A stretch of 12,147 nucleotides of DNA from an uncultured Desulfobulbus sp. (GTDB lineage Bacteria; Desulfobacterota; Desulfobulbia; Desulfobulbales; Desulfobulbaceae), in NCBI GenBank assembly GCA_946539945.1, contig CAMNHX010000008.1, positions 1 through 12,147 of the forward strand. The letters run 5' to 3'. Below, one piece after another: positions 1-7,998 of the stretch. Each line of letters starts with the position of its first letter. The first letter of the stretch is position 1. Made by a program: the position numbers and the translations under genes. The notes beneath the pieces were generated by a model. The model was not told where the DNA came from. It worked only from the letters and a program-made list of their open reading frames with translations, and did not search any database.

Positions 1-76
1 GAAGGACGGAAACGGAAGGCTTTTGGGCAAAAACTCACCAATTTGATGAGATTTGAAAAGATTCTACGACAACCGT

Positions 77-352
77 TCAAGCCCTTTGAAGGATTGGCTT
101 CCTCCCTCGCTTGAGGACGGGGATTCCTGGCGTGTTCAGATGTAAGGACAGCACGTCTGAATCACCTCGATGGACTCCTGTTTCAACAAGACTGCCTGCC
201 TCTCCACAGGCTGAACCGCTCTGTCCTGCCGCCGACCAGGAAAATAGGCGAAGACCAGGAAAAAGGCAAGTGAGTTCGCACATTCCATCCCGACCCTTCA
301 AGGCGGGACAGGAACGCGCCACCTGTTCACTCCCGCTGCAGTCCCAGGCCAT
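77..352 (-). pseudogene. Decayed 3' end of an IS200/IS605-type tnpB gene
   Basis: The minus-strand reading of this stretch contains ACGEAG (bases 194-211), preceded by AAGQSGS. This matches the 'ACGEA' tail found near the C-terminus of many TnpB (IS200/IS605 OrfB) proteins. A WDCS tetrapeptide lies about 40 residues upstream, roughly where TnpB proteins carry the first half of their WxCxxCG zinc finger. The second cysteine pair and the RDxNAAxNI motif between them are not visible in any single frame, so the coding sequence looks eroded or frameshifted. About 65 bases downstream on the same strand is the typical right-end hairpin, listed separately. No tnpA, left end or catalytic RuvC motif is in the window. 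IS200/IS605 family membership is inferred from motif and layout. A chance open frame is the alternative. Confidence 0.45.
88..127 (-). mobile_element. IS605-type right end / omega-RNA 3' hairpin
   Basis: On the minus strand, GGAATCCCCGTCCTC is followed by AAGCGAGGGAGGAAGCC. Insertion sequences of the IS200/IS605 group typically end in a pattern of GAATCCC, a short stem-loop, then GGGAGGAAG. The same segment forms the 3' scaffold of the TnpB guide (omega) RNA. Two foldings are possible: CCTC-AAGC-GAGG (bases 105-116), or a longer imperfect stem TCCCCG/CGAGGGA. A TTCAA sequence follows at 88-92 on the minus strand and could mark the element boundary, so bases below about 88 would be the former flank or guide position. 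It follows the tnpB-like remnant in the expected orientation. Whether it is still functional cannot be told. Confidence 0.45.
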
Positions 353-520
353 TCCAAAGTCGCAACATCAACGAAAAAACGGGAAGAGAGGCAACAGACA
401 GCAGAGCTTGAGAGACGCACTGCGGTTCAAGCCTTTTTCCTTTGCCAGCACCGCTCCTGCGCGGCATTATGGCAGACTTGGCACAGGGCAGGCGCTATTC
501 CTGTTTCGTACCAGGCAAGT

Positions 521-549
521 TTTACGCAGTCCGTAGCGCTGCTTATAGC
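521..549 (+). promoter_or_regulatory. Weak candidate sigma-70 promoter for the DUF2156 gene
   Basis: TTTACG (521-526) and TATAGC (544-549) are separated by 17 bases and lie about 100 bases before the start codon. Each hexamer matches the sigma-70 consensus at about four of six positions. This is the best candidate found upstream of the gene, but a match of this quality occurs often by chance. Confidence 0.25.
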
Positions 550-643
550 GCCCAGACACATTCTCTCACGCGCCACAGGGGCGGGAAAAGCCCCGATGAC
601 GCCAGACAACACTGCGGCCTTGGCCGCATTCTTTCCTCTTTTC

Positions 644-649
644 AAGGAG
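644..649 (+). promoter_or_regulatory. Ribosome binding site that fixes the DUF2156 gene start
   Basis: AAGGAG lies two bases before ATG 652 and five bases before the adjacent in-frame GTG 655. The site rules out the longer open frame that begins at 442. Its spacing actually favours GTG 655, one codon later, as the true start. Confidence 0.7.
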
Positions 650-651
650 AC

Positions 652-1539
652 ATGGTGAACCAACACTACACACCGGTCACGCTGGACGAGGCGGACCGCT
701 ATTATGAACTCTGGAAGACCACCCCGCGCCGCTCTCTGGACTACACACTGGCCAACCTCTGGGGTTGGCAGACTTACTACGGGCTGGAGTGGCGTTTTGC
801 AAACAACCTGTGCTGGATACGCCAGACACACCCGGAAACAGTCTGCTGGGCACCCATCGGCGACTGGCACGCGGCAGACTGGAAGGCGCTTTTGCCACAG
901 GGCTTTACGCACGAGGTTATCCGCGTGCCGGAAGAGCTGATCCATATCTGGCAGCGTGAACTGTCGCCAGACCTGGTCCAGGCCACTGAAGAGCGCGGCC
1001 AGTGGGAATACCTGTACAGGCAGGAGGAACTGGCCACCCTGCCGGGCAAACGCTTTCACAAGAAGCATACCCATCTGAACAACTACGTCAAAACCTACGG
1101 CGAAGCAGACTACCGCCCCCTGGACGACGCCATGGTGGAAGACGTACTGGGGCTTCAGGATGACTGGTGTCAGTGGCATGAGTGCGAAGGCTCTCCCTCA
1201 CTGGCTGCGGAAAACGAGGCCATCAACCGGGTGCTCAGCCACTGGAATCGCTTTCACGGCTTGCAAGGCGGCTCCCTCTACGTGGACGGCAAGATGGTAG
1301 CTTTCAGCGTGGGCGAAACGCTGGACCACGACACCCTGGGCGTACACTACGAAAAAGGTCTGAACGGCGTCAGGGGTGTGTACCAGACCATCAACTGCCT
1401 CTTTGCGCGCAACGCGGGAGCAGGATTCCGCCTCATCAACCGGGCGCAGGATCTGGACGAAGAGGGACTCCGGCAGGCGAAAATGACCTATAATCCGGCG
1501 GATTTCCTGAAAAAATACCGGGTAGTGCTTTCCGGCTAA
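652..1539 (+). CDS. DUF2156 (MprF C-terminal-like) GNAT-fold protein
   Basis: This 295-residue protein belongs to the DUF2156 / LPG_synthase_C group. It shares the acyltransferase-like fold of the C-terminal domain of MprF, the enzyme that transfers lysine from tRNA to phosphatidylglycerol. Stand-alone members have no established function. The visible family signatures are GKRFHKKHTHLNNY (residues 132-145), and near the C-terminus NRAQDL and GLRQAKMTYNP (263-282) followed by KKY. No membrane segments or signal peptide are seen, so it is probably cytoplasmic and lacks the flippase half of a full MprF. The start follows AAGGAG at 644-649; ATG 652 and GTG 655 are both possible. The gene is apparently transcribed alone, because bamA, 180 bases downstream, has its own promoter. 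Family assignment is fairly firm. Aminoacyl or acyl transfer is inferred only from the fold. Confidence 0.82.
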   Translation: MVNQHYTPVTLDEADRYYELWKTTPRRSLDYTLANLWGWQTYYGLEWRFANNLCWIRQTHPETVCWAPIGDWHAADWKALLPQGFTHEVIRVPEELIHIWQRELSPDLVQATEERGQWEYLYRQEELATLPGKRFHKKHTHLNNYVKTYGEADYRPLDDAMVEDVLGLQDDWCQWHECEGSPSLAAENEAINRVLSHWNRFHGLQGGSLYVDGKMVAFSVGETLDHDTLGVHYEKGLNGVRGVYQTINCLFARNAGAGFRLINRAQDLDEEGLRQAKMTYNPADFLKKYRVVLSG

Positions 1540-1589
1540 AAGTGCTGGAAAAAGACCTGTGCCCCGCACTCTGTGCGAACCTATAGTGC

Positions 1590-1617
1590 TTGCAAAATGA
1601 ACGGAACATGTCATAAT
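1590..1617 (+). promoter_or_regulatory. Extended -10 promoter upstream of bamA
   Basis: TTGCAA (1590-1595) and CATAAT (1612-1617) are 16 bases apart, and the TG of an extended -10 lies at 1609-1610 (TGTCATAAT). The -10 hexamer matches five of six consensus positions. Transcription would start near 1624, leaving a leader of about 95 bases before the bamA start at 1720. Confidence 0.5.
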
Positions 1618-1707
1618 GCCGCCCGGTCTCTGCCAGAAAATTCGGAACTTCACGCCAACAGACTCCATGCGCACGCCAAAACCTTTGCCTTGCGCACAAT
1701 GCCCAAC

Positions 1708-1712
1708 AAGGA
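1708..1712 (+). promoter_or_regulatory. Ribosome binding site that fixes the bamA start
   Basis: AAGGA lies seven bases before ATG 1720. It selects this start over in-frame ATGs at 1573 and 1699, and puts a signal peptide at the extreme N-terminus of the protein. Confidence 0.65.
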
Positions 1713-1719
1713 CACAACC

Positions 1720-4404
1720 ATGCCCAGATTCTTTTTGGCCGCCCGGCTCCGCTGTCTGACCCTGTTTCTGTGTATAGTAACCTTGGTCAGCGCTCTGCCC
1801 GTTCTGGCGCAGGCACAGGCGCTGGAACGCAATACCGTCTTTCTGCCCTTCAAAATCAACGCCAGTGCGCAGGCTGCCCCTGAAGTGGAAGCTACGGCTG
1901 ACAAGGCCCTGACTCAGGAGGCCCGCTCCAAAAACATGCGCGTGCTGACTCGCGCCGAAGCCGGACGCATCGTCAACTACGAGGGCGTTTGGCCGCCGCC
2001 CCGGCCCATTCTGGTAGCAGTTGCCCAGGCTACCGGAGCCTCCTACATTGGCGTGGGCAGCGTCACCCAGCTTGGCCAGAAACTCAGTCTGGACGCTGCC
2101 ATCTTTGAGGCTGGCTCAAGCCAGACCCCGCATTCCGCCTACCGCACCGGTACTTCCCGGAAGGATATTCCCAAACTGACCAAGGCCCTTATGGGCGATC
2201 TTCTGGCCTATTCCAACAAACAGGCTGTGGTCACCTCTGTGGCGACCCGGGGCAATACCCGCATCGATAGCGGCGCAATCCTGCAAAAAATCGCCACCAA
2301 ACCAGGCGATCTCTACGATCCCGCTGTGCTGCGTGAAGACATCAAGGCCGTGTTTTCCATGGGCTTTTTTGAGACAGTTGAAGTGGACGTGGAAGACAGC
2401 GCCCAAGGCCGGGCTGTGGTCTTTCGTGTGGTGGAAAAACCTCTGATCAGCGAGGTCATCATCAGCGGCGCTTCGGAGATCACTGAAGACAAGATCCGCG
2501 AAGCTTCCGGCATCAGCGCCAACACCATTGTCAATCCAGCCAAGGTCAATGAGGCTGAAGAAAAGATCCGTGCGCTGTACAAGTCCAAGGGCTTTTACAA
2601 TGTGGATGTGCGGAGCAGTATTGAAAACGATGACAGCGGCGCAAGCGTTGTCCGTTTCAACATTGAAGAGCGCAATCAGGTAGTCATCCGCGAGATCAGC
2701 TTTACCGGCAACAACAGCTTTGACGATGACGAACTCCGGGACGCCATCCAGACCGCCACCCGGTCCTGGTGGACTTCTTGGCTGACCGGTTCCGGCATCC
2801 TGAAGCAGGACGTGCTGCATCAGGACATGGAGCGCGTGGCAGCCTTTTACCACAACCACGGCTATCTGGACGCCCGGGTCGGCGAACCTGATGTCCGGCA
2901 GGAGGAAGACGGTCTGCACATCACCTTTCCTGTGGCCGAAGGCCCTCGCTACCGCGTGGGTTCTGTGGATATTCAAGGCGAGCTGATCAAGGACAAGAGC
3001 GAGATGATGGAGGCGCTCAAGATCCGCGATGAAGAGTATATGAACCGCCAGGTCATGCGCGACGACGTCAGCCGTCTGACCGATATGTACGCGGAAGAAG
3101 GCCACGTCTATGCCGAGATCAACCCGCAGGTCAGAAGGTCTCTGACTGGCGACAGCATTGATCTGCTCTTTACCGTCAAAAAGGGGCCGGTGGTTCATGT
3201 GAACCGCATTGAAATCCAGGGCAACACCCGGACCCGGGACAATGTCATCCGCCGCGATATTGCCCTGGAAGAGGGCGGCAAGTTTGACGCCAAGGCCCTG
3301 CGTATCTCAAACGCCCGGCTTCACCGCCTCAACTTCTTTGAAAGTGTAAACATTACACCCCGCCCCACCATGCGCGAAGACCTGCTGGACCTTGTGGTTG
3401 ACGTCAAGGAGAAGGCGACTGGCCAGTTTTCCGTGGGTGCAGGCTACTCTTCTTCTGATCATCTGCTGTTCATGGGCGAGATTACCGAACGCAACCTGCT
3501 CGGCACTGGTAACGAACTCTCCCTGCGGGCCAGCACCAGCGGCTCAAGCACCCGTTACAGCATCCGCTTTACCAATCCCCGCATCTATGACTCCATGGTT
3601 TCCGGTTCAGTGGAAGGCTACAACTGGGAACGGGAGTATGACGACTATACCCGCAAGACCCTGGGCGCAGGTTTTGACATCGGCCATCCGCTCTTTGAGG
3701 AGTGGCGCATTTACTACGGCTATGGACTGTCCAACACGGACCTGACGGACATTCATCCCAACGCCTCTCAAGTCATTCAGCGTTCCAAGGACATCCATGT
3801 AACCAGCGAGGCCCACATTGCCGTGGTGCGCGACACCAGGGACAAGTACTTTTCACCCACCAGCGGTTCCAGAAACAGCATCTCTGTGGCCTATGCCGGC
3901 GGTATTCTGGGCGGTGACGCCGAATATACCAAGGTTGAGGGTTCAACCTCCTGGTATTTTCCCATGTTCTGGTCAACCGTGTTCCACATCAAGGGCGCTA
4001 TTGGTCAGGTCTTTGAGAACAAGGACGGCAAGCTGCCGGTGTACGAACACTTTTATCTGGGCGGCATGAACACCATCCGCGGCTTTGAATCCTCCAAGAT
4101 CAGCCCCCGCGATCCGGTCACTGGAGAGCGTATTGGTGGCGACAAGATGTGGTACACCAATCTGGGCATCATCTTCCCCCTGGCCCGGGACCTTGGTCTG
4201 GACGGCGAGATCTTCGCTGACTTTGGCAATGTCTATGATGTGGATAAGGACTGGGACTTCAGCGACTACAAGAAAGCCGCAGGTCTTGGCATCAACTGGG
4301 CTTCCCCGCTGGGACCCTTGCGCGTGGCCCTGGGCTTCAACCTGGATCCAAAGGACGACGAAGACAGCTCGGTCTGGGATTTCAGCGTTGGCGGTTCCTT
4401 CTGA
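1720..4404 (+). CDS. bamA: Outer membrane protein assembly factor BamA (Omp85)
   Basis: BamA is the central pore of the BAM complex and folds beta-barrel proteins into the outer membrane. The 894-residue product starts with a signal peptide (about residues 1-34: basic MPRFFLAARLR, a hydrophobic core, then an Ala-Gln-Ala region). About residues 36-165 form an extra periplasmic domain with a TolB-N/FlgO-like look. Five POTRA domains follow, starting near residues 168, 242, 320, 410 and 491. The 16-strand barrel runs from about 566 to the C-terminus. It contains the IRGF version of the conserved (V/I)RG(F/Y) barrel motif (786-789) and ends in the C-terminal Phe expected of an outer-membrane barrel. 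E. coli BamA is about 810 residues; the added length is the extra N-terminal domain. ATG 1720 is chosen over in-frame ATGs at 1573 and 1699 because AAGGA lies seven bases before it and it places the signal peptide first. mfd follows after 21 bases. Confidence 0.96.
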   Translation: MPRFFLAARLRCLTLFLCIVTLVSALPVLAQAQALERNTVFLPFKINASAQAAPEVEATADKALTQEARSKNMRVLTRAEAGRIVNYEGVWPPPRPILVAVAQATGASYIGVGSVTQLGQKLSLDAAIFEAGSSQTPHSAYRTGTSRKDIPKLTKALMGDLLAYSNKQAVVTSVATRGNTRIDSGAILQKIATKPGDLYDPAVLREDIKAVFSMGFFETVEVDVEDSAQGRAVVFRVVEKPLISEVIISGASEITEDKIREASGISANTIVNPAKVNEAEEKIRALYKSKGFYNVDVRSSIENDDSGASVVRFNIEERNQVVIREISFTGNNSFDDDELRDAIQTATRSWWTSWLTGSGILKQDVLHQDMERVAAFYHNHGYLDARVGEPDVRQEEDGLHITFPVAEGPRYRVGSVDIQGELIKDKSEMMEALKIRDEEYMNRQVMRDDVSRLTDMYAEEGHVYAEINPQVRRSLTGDSIDLLFTVKKGPVVHVNRIEIQGNTRTRDNVIRRDIALEEGGKFDAKALRISNARLHRLNFFESVNITPRPTMREDLLDLVVDVKEKATGQFSVGAGYSSSDHLLFMGEITERNLLGTGNELSLRASTSGSSTRYSIRFTNPRIYDSMVSGSVEGYNWEREYDDYTRKTLGAGFDIGHPLFEEWRIYYGYGLSNTDLTDIHPNASQVIQRSKDIHVTSEAHIAVVRDTRDKYFSPTSGSRNSISVAYAGGILGGDAEYTKVEGSTSWYFPMFWSTVFHIKGAIGQVFENKDGKLPVYEHFYLGGMNTIRGFESSKISPRDPVTGERIGGDKMWYTNLGIIFPLARDLGLDGEIFADFGNVYDVDKDWDFSDYKKAAGLGINWASPLGPLRVALGFNLDPKDDEDSSVWDFSVGGSF

Positions 4405-4425
4405 TCCTGTTTCTCTTTGCTGTTC

Positions 4426-7400
4426 ATGCAAAACATTCTTGCCCGCTTGCAGGAATGCCCCCCATCTCCCGCAGACATCTCCGGTTGTACTTCCGCCTCG
4501 GCAGCCTTTCTTCTGGCAAGGCTGCTTGAGGCAAAGGCGCAAAGTCTCTGCTGTCTTCTGCCCTCTGAAGAGGATATGCAGACCCTGGCGCAGGACTTCT
4601 CCTTTTTTTCAGCACGTCCCCTGCTGCTCTTCCCTGAAACCGGCATTCCACCTTACACGGTACTCAAGCCTGAAGCCTCGGCGGCAGGCAGTCGGGTCAG
4701 CACGCTCTATCAACTGCACAAAGTCCAGCAGCCAAGCCTGATTCTGTCCACGGTTGAGGCTGTTTCCCGGCGCTTGCCCGCTTCCCGGCGCTTGCAGGCC
4801 CAATGCGAACTGCTCATTGCCGGAGAAGAAACTGACCGGGAAGCGCTGATCGCCTGGGCAGTGGCGCATGGCTATCATCCCTGTGAGCTGGTCAGGCAGG
4901 AAGGTGATCTGGCGGTTCGGGGCGGCATTGTGGATCTGTATCCGCCTGCCTTTCAGGGAGAGAACTCTGGTCCGGTACGGCTGGACTTCTTTGGCGATAC
5001 GGTGGAATCCATAAGGCCCTTTGATCCTGTTACCCAGCGCTCAAGCGGTTCTTGGGACGAACTGATCCTCCTGCCAGCCTCGGAACTGCTGTACCCGGAC
5101 AGTCCTGTGGACCAGGACAGGATGCTGGAAGCCTTTGACGCCTTGCAGTCAGCGCTTCCGGTCTCTCTGGCAGAAAATGCCAAAACCCGCGAGAGTCTCA
5201 AAAACCGGCAATACTTTGCCGGGCTGGACCTCTTGGCCCCGGTCCTGGCTGATGCTGCCGGAATGCAAACCTTTTTTGACGCCCTGCCTGAACAGTGCGA
5301 CCTGGTCCTCTTTGATGCGCCTGCCTGCCAGCGGCAGGCCACTCTCTTTTTTGAACGGATGCACGCCAATTTTGCCGAGGCACAAGAGCAGGGCCGAGTG
5401 GTTGCGTTGCCCTCTGCCCTTTTTCTTGAAGAAGGGCAGATGCAGGAGCTGTTCAGCTCGCGTGTTCTGGCCCGGTTGTCCCGGCTGCCTGATCCTGATG
5501 CGCCCGGCCCGGTGCTGTCCCTGCCAGTCAAGGACCACACCTTGCTGGCGCAGGAGCTGGCACTTTCCCGGCAAAAACAGGGTATGCTGGCTCCTCTTGC
5601 CGCCCGGATTACCGGGTGGCTGCAGCAGGGTGAGCGGGTTGCCCTGGCCTGCCGTTCAGCCCGGCAGGCAGAGCACCTGCAAATGATGCTGGACCAGCAT
5701 CAGGTTGAGCTGCTGATTCCAGGTAGCGCCTACAGCGCACAGCCCTTGAGCGCAGGTCAGGTCCTTGCCTTTGCCCAACCGCTTTCCCAGGGTTTTGATC
5801 TACGGCAGGAAGGTCTGCACTTTCTGTCTGCCGCAGAACTGTTTGGCGACAAACGCCTTGCCTCCCGCAGACGCGCCAGAAAGAGTGGCCCGGAATCTGC
5901 TGCTCTCCGACTTGAGGAACTGCATGAGGGTGATCTTGTTGTGCATACGGATCACGGTATCGCCCGCTTTGGCGGTTTGGTCAATCTCACTCTTTCCGGG
6001 TTGAACGGCGATTTCCTGCTCCTGCATTTCCGGGGCGAGGACAAGCTCTACGTGCCAGTGGACAAGCTGCACAAGGTGGGCAAATACCAGGGCTTGAGCG
6101 AACAGGAACCCAGACTGGATGCGCTTGGCTCGCAACACTGGAACACGGCCAAGCAAAAAGTCAGCGACGCGGTGTGGAAAATTGCCCAGGAACTGCTTGA
6201 CATCTATGCCAAGCGGGCCATGCGGCAGGGACACCGCTTTTCCCCGCCAGGCGAGTTGTACCGGGAACTGGAAGAGTCTTTCCCCTACGATGAAACCAGC
6301 GGTCAGCTTCGGGCCATTGAGGATGTGCTGGACGATCTGTGCCGGGAGCAGCCCATGGACCGGCTGATCTGCGGCGACGTGGGCTACGGTAAAACCGAGG
6401 TGGCGGCTCGGGCTGCCTTCAAGGTGATTGAAGACGGGTATCAGGTGGCGATTCTGGCCCCCACCACAGTGCTGGCAGAGCAGCATTTGGCGACCATGCA
6501 CGAGCGTTTTGCTGCCTTTCCGGTACGCATTGCCTGCCTGAACCGCTTCCGCACCAAGGCGGAACAGAAAAAGATCATCGCGGACCTGGCTGCTGGCGCT
6601 CTGGACATCATCATCGGCACGCATCGCCTGCTGTCCAAGGATGTTGTCTATCATAAACTCGGCCTTTTGGTGGTTGACGAGGAACACCGCTTTGGCGTGG
6701 CGCACAAGGAAAAGATCAAGAAGATCAAGGCAGAGGTGGATGTGCTGACCCTCACCGCCACACCCATTCCCCGCACCTTGCAGATGTCCCTTTTGGGCAT
6801 CCGGGACCTGTCCCTCATCTCCACCCCGCCCAGACAGCGAAGACCTGTCAAAACCCTGCTGGCCAAACGTGACCCTCTGGTCATCAAGGAAGCCTGCCGC
6901 CGCGAACTGGACCGCCAGGGCCAGATTTTCTATGTGCATAACCGGGTACAATCCATCATGCAGGCTGCTGCCCGCATCGCTGAACTGGTGCCGCAGGCGC
7001 GTGTTGGCGTGGCGCATGGGCAAATGCCCGCAGACGAACTGGAAAACGTGATTGTGCAGTTCATTCGCCACGATCTGGACATTCTGGTGTGTACCACCAT
7101 TATCGAGTCTGGTCTGGACATCGCAAACGCCAATACCATTCTGATTGATCGGGCAGATAATATTGGTCTGGCAGACCTGTACCAGCTACGGGGGCGCGTG
7201 GGCAGAAGTGATCGCCAGGCTTATGCCTACCTGTTGGTTCCTTCGCTTGAGCACGTAAGCGGCGAGGCGGAAAGGCGGCTTCAGGCCCTGCTGGACCACT
7301 CGGATCTGGGCGAGGGCTTTCAGGTGGCCATGAACGACCTGCAAATCCGGGGCGGGGGCAACCTGTTGGGCGTCTCGCAATCCGGGCATATCGCGGCGGT

Positions 7401-7998
7401 TGGCTATGACCTGTATCTCCAGCTCTTGCAGGAGACCGTGGCAGACCTGCAGGCCCAGCAACAGGCATCGGGAGACGGCAACAGAGGCGCGGCGAACTTT
7501 GAGCCAGAGATCCGTTTGCAGGGCGAGGCTTTTTTGCCGGAAGGCTACATCCGGGACACCAGCCTGCGCTATCAGATTTACCGGAAACTGGCCTGCGCAG
7601 CTGACACGGGCAGCACAGAGGATTTAAGCGCCCTGGCCGAGGAGCTTGAAGATCGCTTTGGTCCGCTCCCACCACCCGCACAGGCCCTGTTTACTGCCCT
7701 GGCCATCAAGCAACGGCTCAAGGCGCTTCGCATCCAGCGTCTGGATCAGGGGAAGGACACCCTGGTCTTTTGCTTTGATGAGACAACGCCCGTGGAACCG
7801 GAGCGTCTTCTTGCCTATGTGCAGCAGGCCAACGCTGGTCTGAAGAAAGAGAGGCGACCGTGCCGTTTTACGCCTGAAGGCCATCTGATTGTTCCGCTTG
7901 AGTCGGGCGGTCAGGAAACAGCGGTCAAGGTTATTGAGCAGACCCTGAATTTTTTTGAGGTTAGAGCGGTTCCGTTTTCACTTTGTATGTCATGCTGA
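4426..7998 (+). CDS. mfd: Transcription-repair coupling factor Mfd
   Basis: Mfd recognises RNA polymerase stalled at DNA damage, pushes it off with an ATP-driven translocase and recruits UvrA. The 1190-residue product, near the usual 1150, shows the full domain order. A UvrB-like N-terminal module includes VRGGIVDLYPP and LDFFGDTVESIR. The RNA-polymerase-interacting (CarD-like) domain begins near residue 495 with EGDLVVHTDHGIARF. A RecG-like helicase pair carries Walker A GDVGYGKT (650-657), DEEH (751-754) and QLRGRVGRSDRQAYAY. The C-terminal TRCF/D7 domain starts near 1026 and includes EGYIRDTSLRYQIYRKL. Neither ATG 4426 nor the alternative TTG 4417 has a visible ribosome binding site, so translation may be coupled to bamA. 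A six-residue tandem duplication (SRRLPA/SRRLQA) lies at 4764-4799. The last codons and the stop fall inside a repeat element. Confidence 0.96.
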   Translation: MQNILARLQECPPSPADISGCTSASAAFLLARLLEAKAQSLCCLLPSEEDMQTLAQDFSFFSARPLLLFPETGIPPYTVLKPEASAAGSRVSTLYQLHKVQQPSLILSTVEAVSRRLPASRRLQAQCELLIAGEETDREALIAWAVAHGYHPCELVRQEGDLAVRGGIVDLYPPAFQGENSGPVRLDFFGDTVESIRPFDPVTQRSSGSWDELILLPASELLYPDSPVDQDRMLEAFDALQSALPVSLAENAKTRESLKNRQYFAGLDLLAPVLADAAGMQTFFDALPEQCDLVLFDAPACQRQATLFFERMHANFAEAQEQGRVVALPSALFLEEGQMQELFSSRVLARLSRLPDPDAPGPVLSLPVKDHTLLAQELALSRQKQGMLAPLAARITGWLQQGERVALACRSARQAEHLQMMLDQHQVELLIPGSAYSAQPLSAGQVLAFAQPLSQGFDLRQEGLHFLSAAELFGDKRLASRRRARKSGPESAALRLEELHEGDLVVHTDHGIARFGGLVNLTLSGLNGDFLLLHFRGEDKLYVPVDKLHKVGKYQGLSEQEPRLDALGSQHWNTAKQKVSDAVWKIAQELLDIYAKRAMRQGHRFSPPGELYRELEESFPYDETSGQLRAIEDVLDDLCREQPMDRLICGDVGYGKTEVAARAAFKVIEDGYQVAILAPTTVLAEQHLATMHERFAAFPVRIACLNRFRTKAEQKKIIADLAAGALDIIIGTHRLLSKDVVYHKLGLLVVDEEHRFGVAHKEKIKKIKAEVDVLTLTATPIPRTLQMSLLGIRDLSLISTPPRQRRPVKTLLAKRDPLVIKEACRRELDRQGQIFYVHNRVQSIMQAAARIAELVPQARVGVAHGQMPADELENVIVQFIRHDLDILVCTTIIESGLDIANANTILIDRADNIGLADLYQLRGRVGRSDRQAYAYLLVPSLEHVSGEAERRLQALLDHSDLGEGFQVAMNDLQIRGGGNLLGVSQSGHIAAVGYDLYLQLLQETVADLQAQQQASGDGNRGAANFEPEIRLQGEAFLPEGYIRDTSLRYQIYRKLACAADTGSTEDLSALAEELEDRFGPLPPPAQALFTALAIKQRLKALRIQRLDQGKDTLVFCFDETTPVEPERLLAYVQQANAGLKKERRPCRFTPEGHLIVPLESGGQETAVKVIEQTLNFFEVRAVPFSLCMSC

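Larger units (their letters stand above)
353..651. other. Non-coding stretch upstream of the DUF2156 gene
   Basis: No convincing gene is seen here. An open frame in phase with the DUF2156 gene begins at 442, but its first 70 residues have no family resemblance and a strong Shine-Dalgarno sequence lies just before 652. The stretch holds a weak sigma-70 candidate at 521-549 and a sigma-54-like GG-N10-GC pattern at 478-493. No RNA gene was recognised. Confidence 0.5.

Noticed and set aside
442..651. A 70-residue N-terminal extension of the DUF2156 protein in the same open frame.
   Set aside because: The extension has no family similarity, and a strong AAGGAG lies directly before ATG 652/GTG 655.
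1565..1577. The hairpin CGCAC-TCT-GTGCG after the DUF2156 gene as an intrinsic terminator.
   Set aside because: The stem is perfect but only five bases long and is not followed by a T-run.
1573..1719. Earlier in-frame start codons for bamA (1573 and 1699).
   Set aside because: Starting at 1720 places a typical signal peptide at the N-terminus and has AAGGA at the right distance. The earlier starts would bury the signal and overlap the promoter region.
2116..3198. A 360-codon open frame on the minus strand opposite bamA.
   Set aside because: It lies fully inside the well-supported bamA gene and shows no domain. Long antisense frames are common in GC-rich coding DNA.
5800..7071. A 423-codon open frame on the minus strand opposite mfd.
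   Set aside because: It overlaps the conserved helicase core of mfd. The encoded sequence has no family features and reflects codon bias of the real gene.
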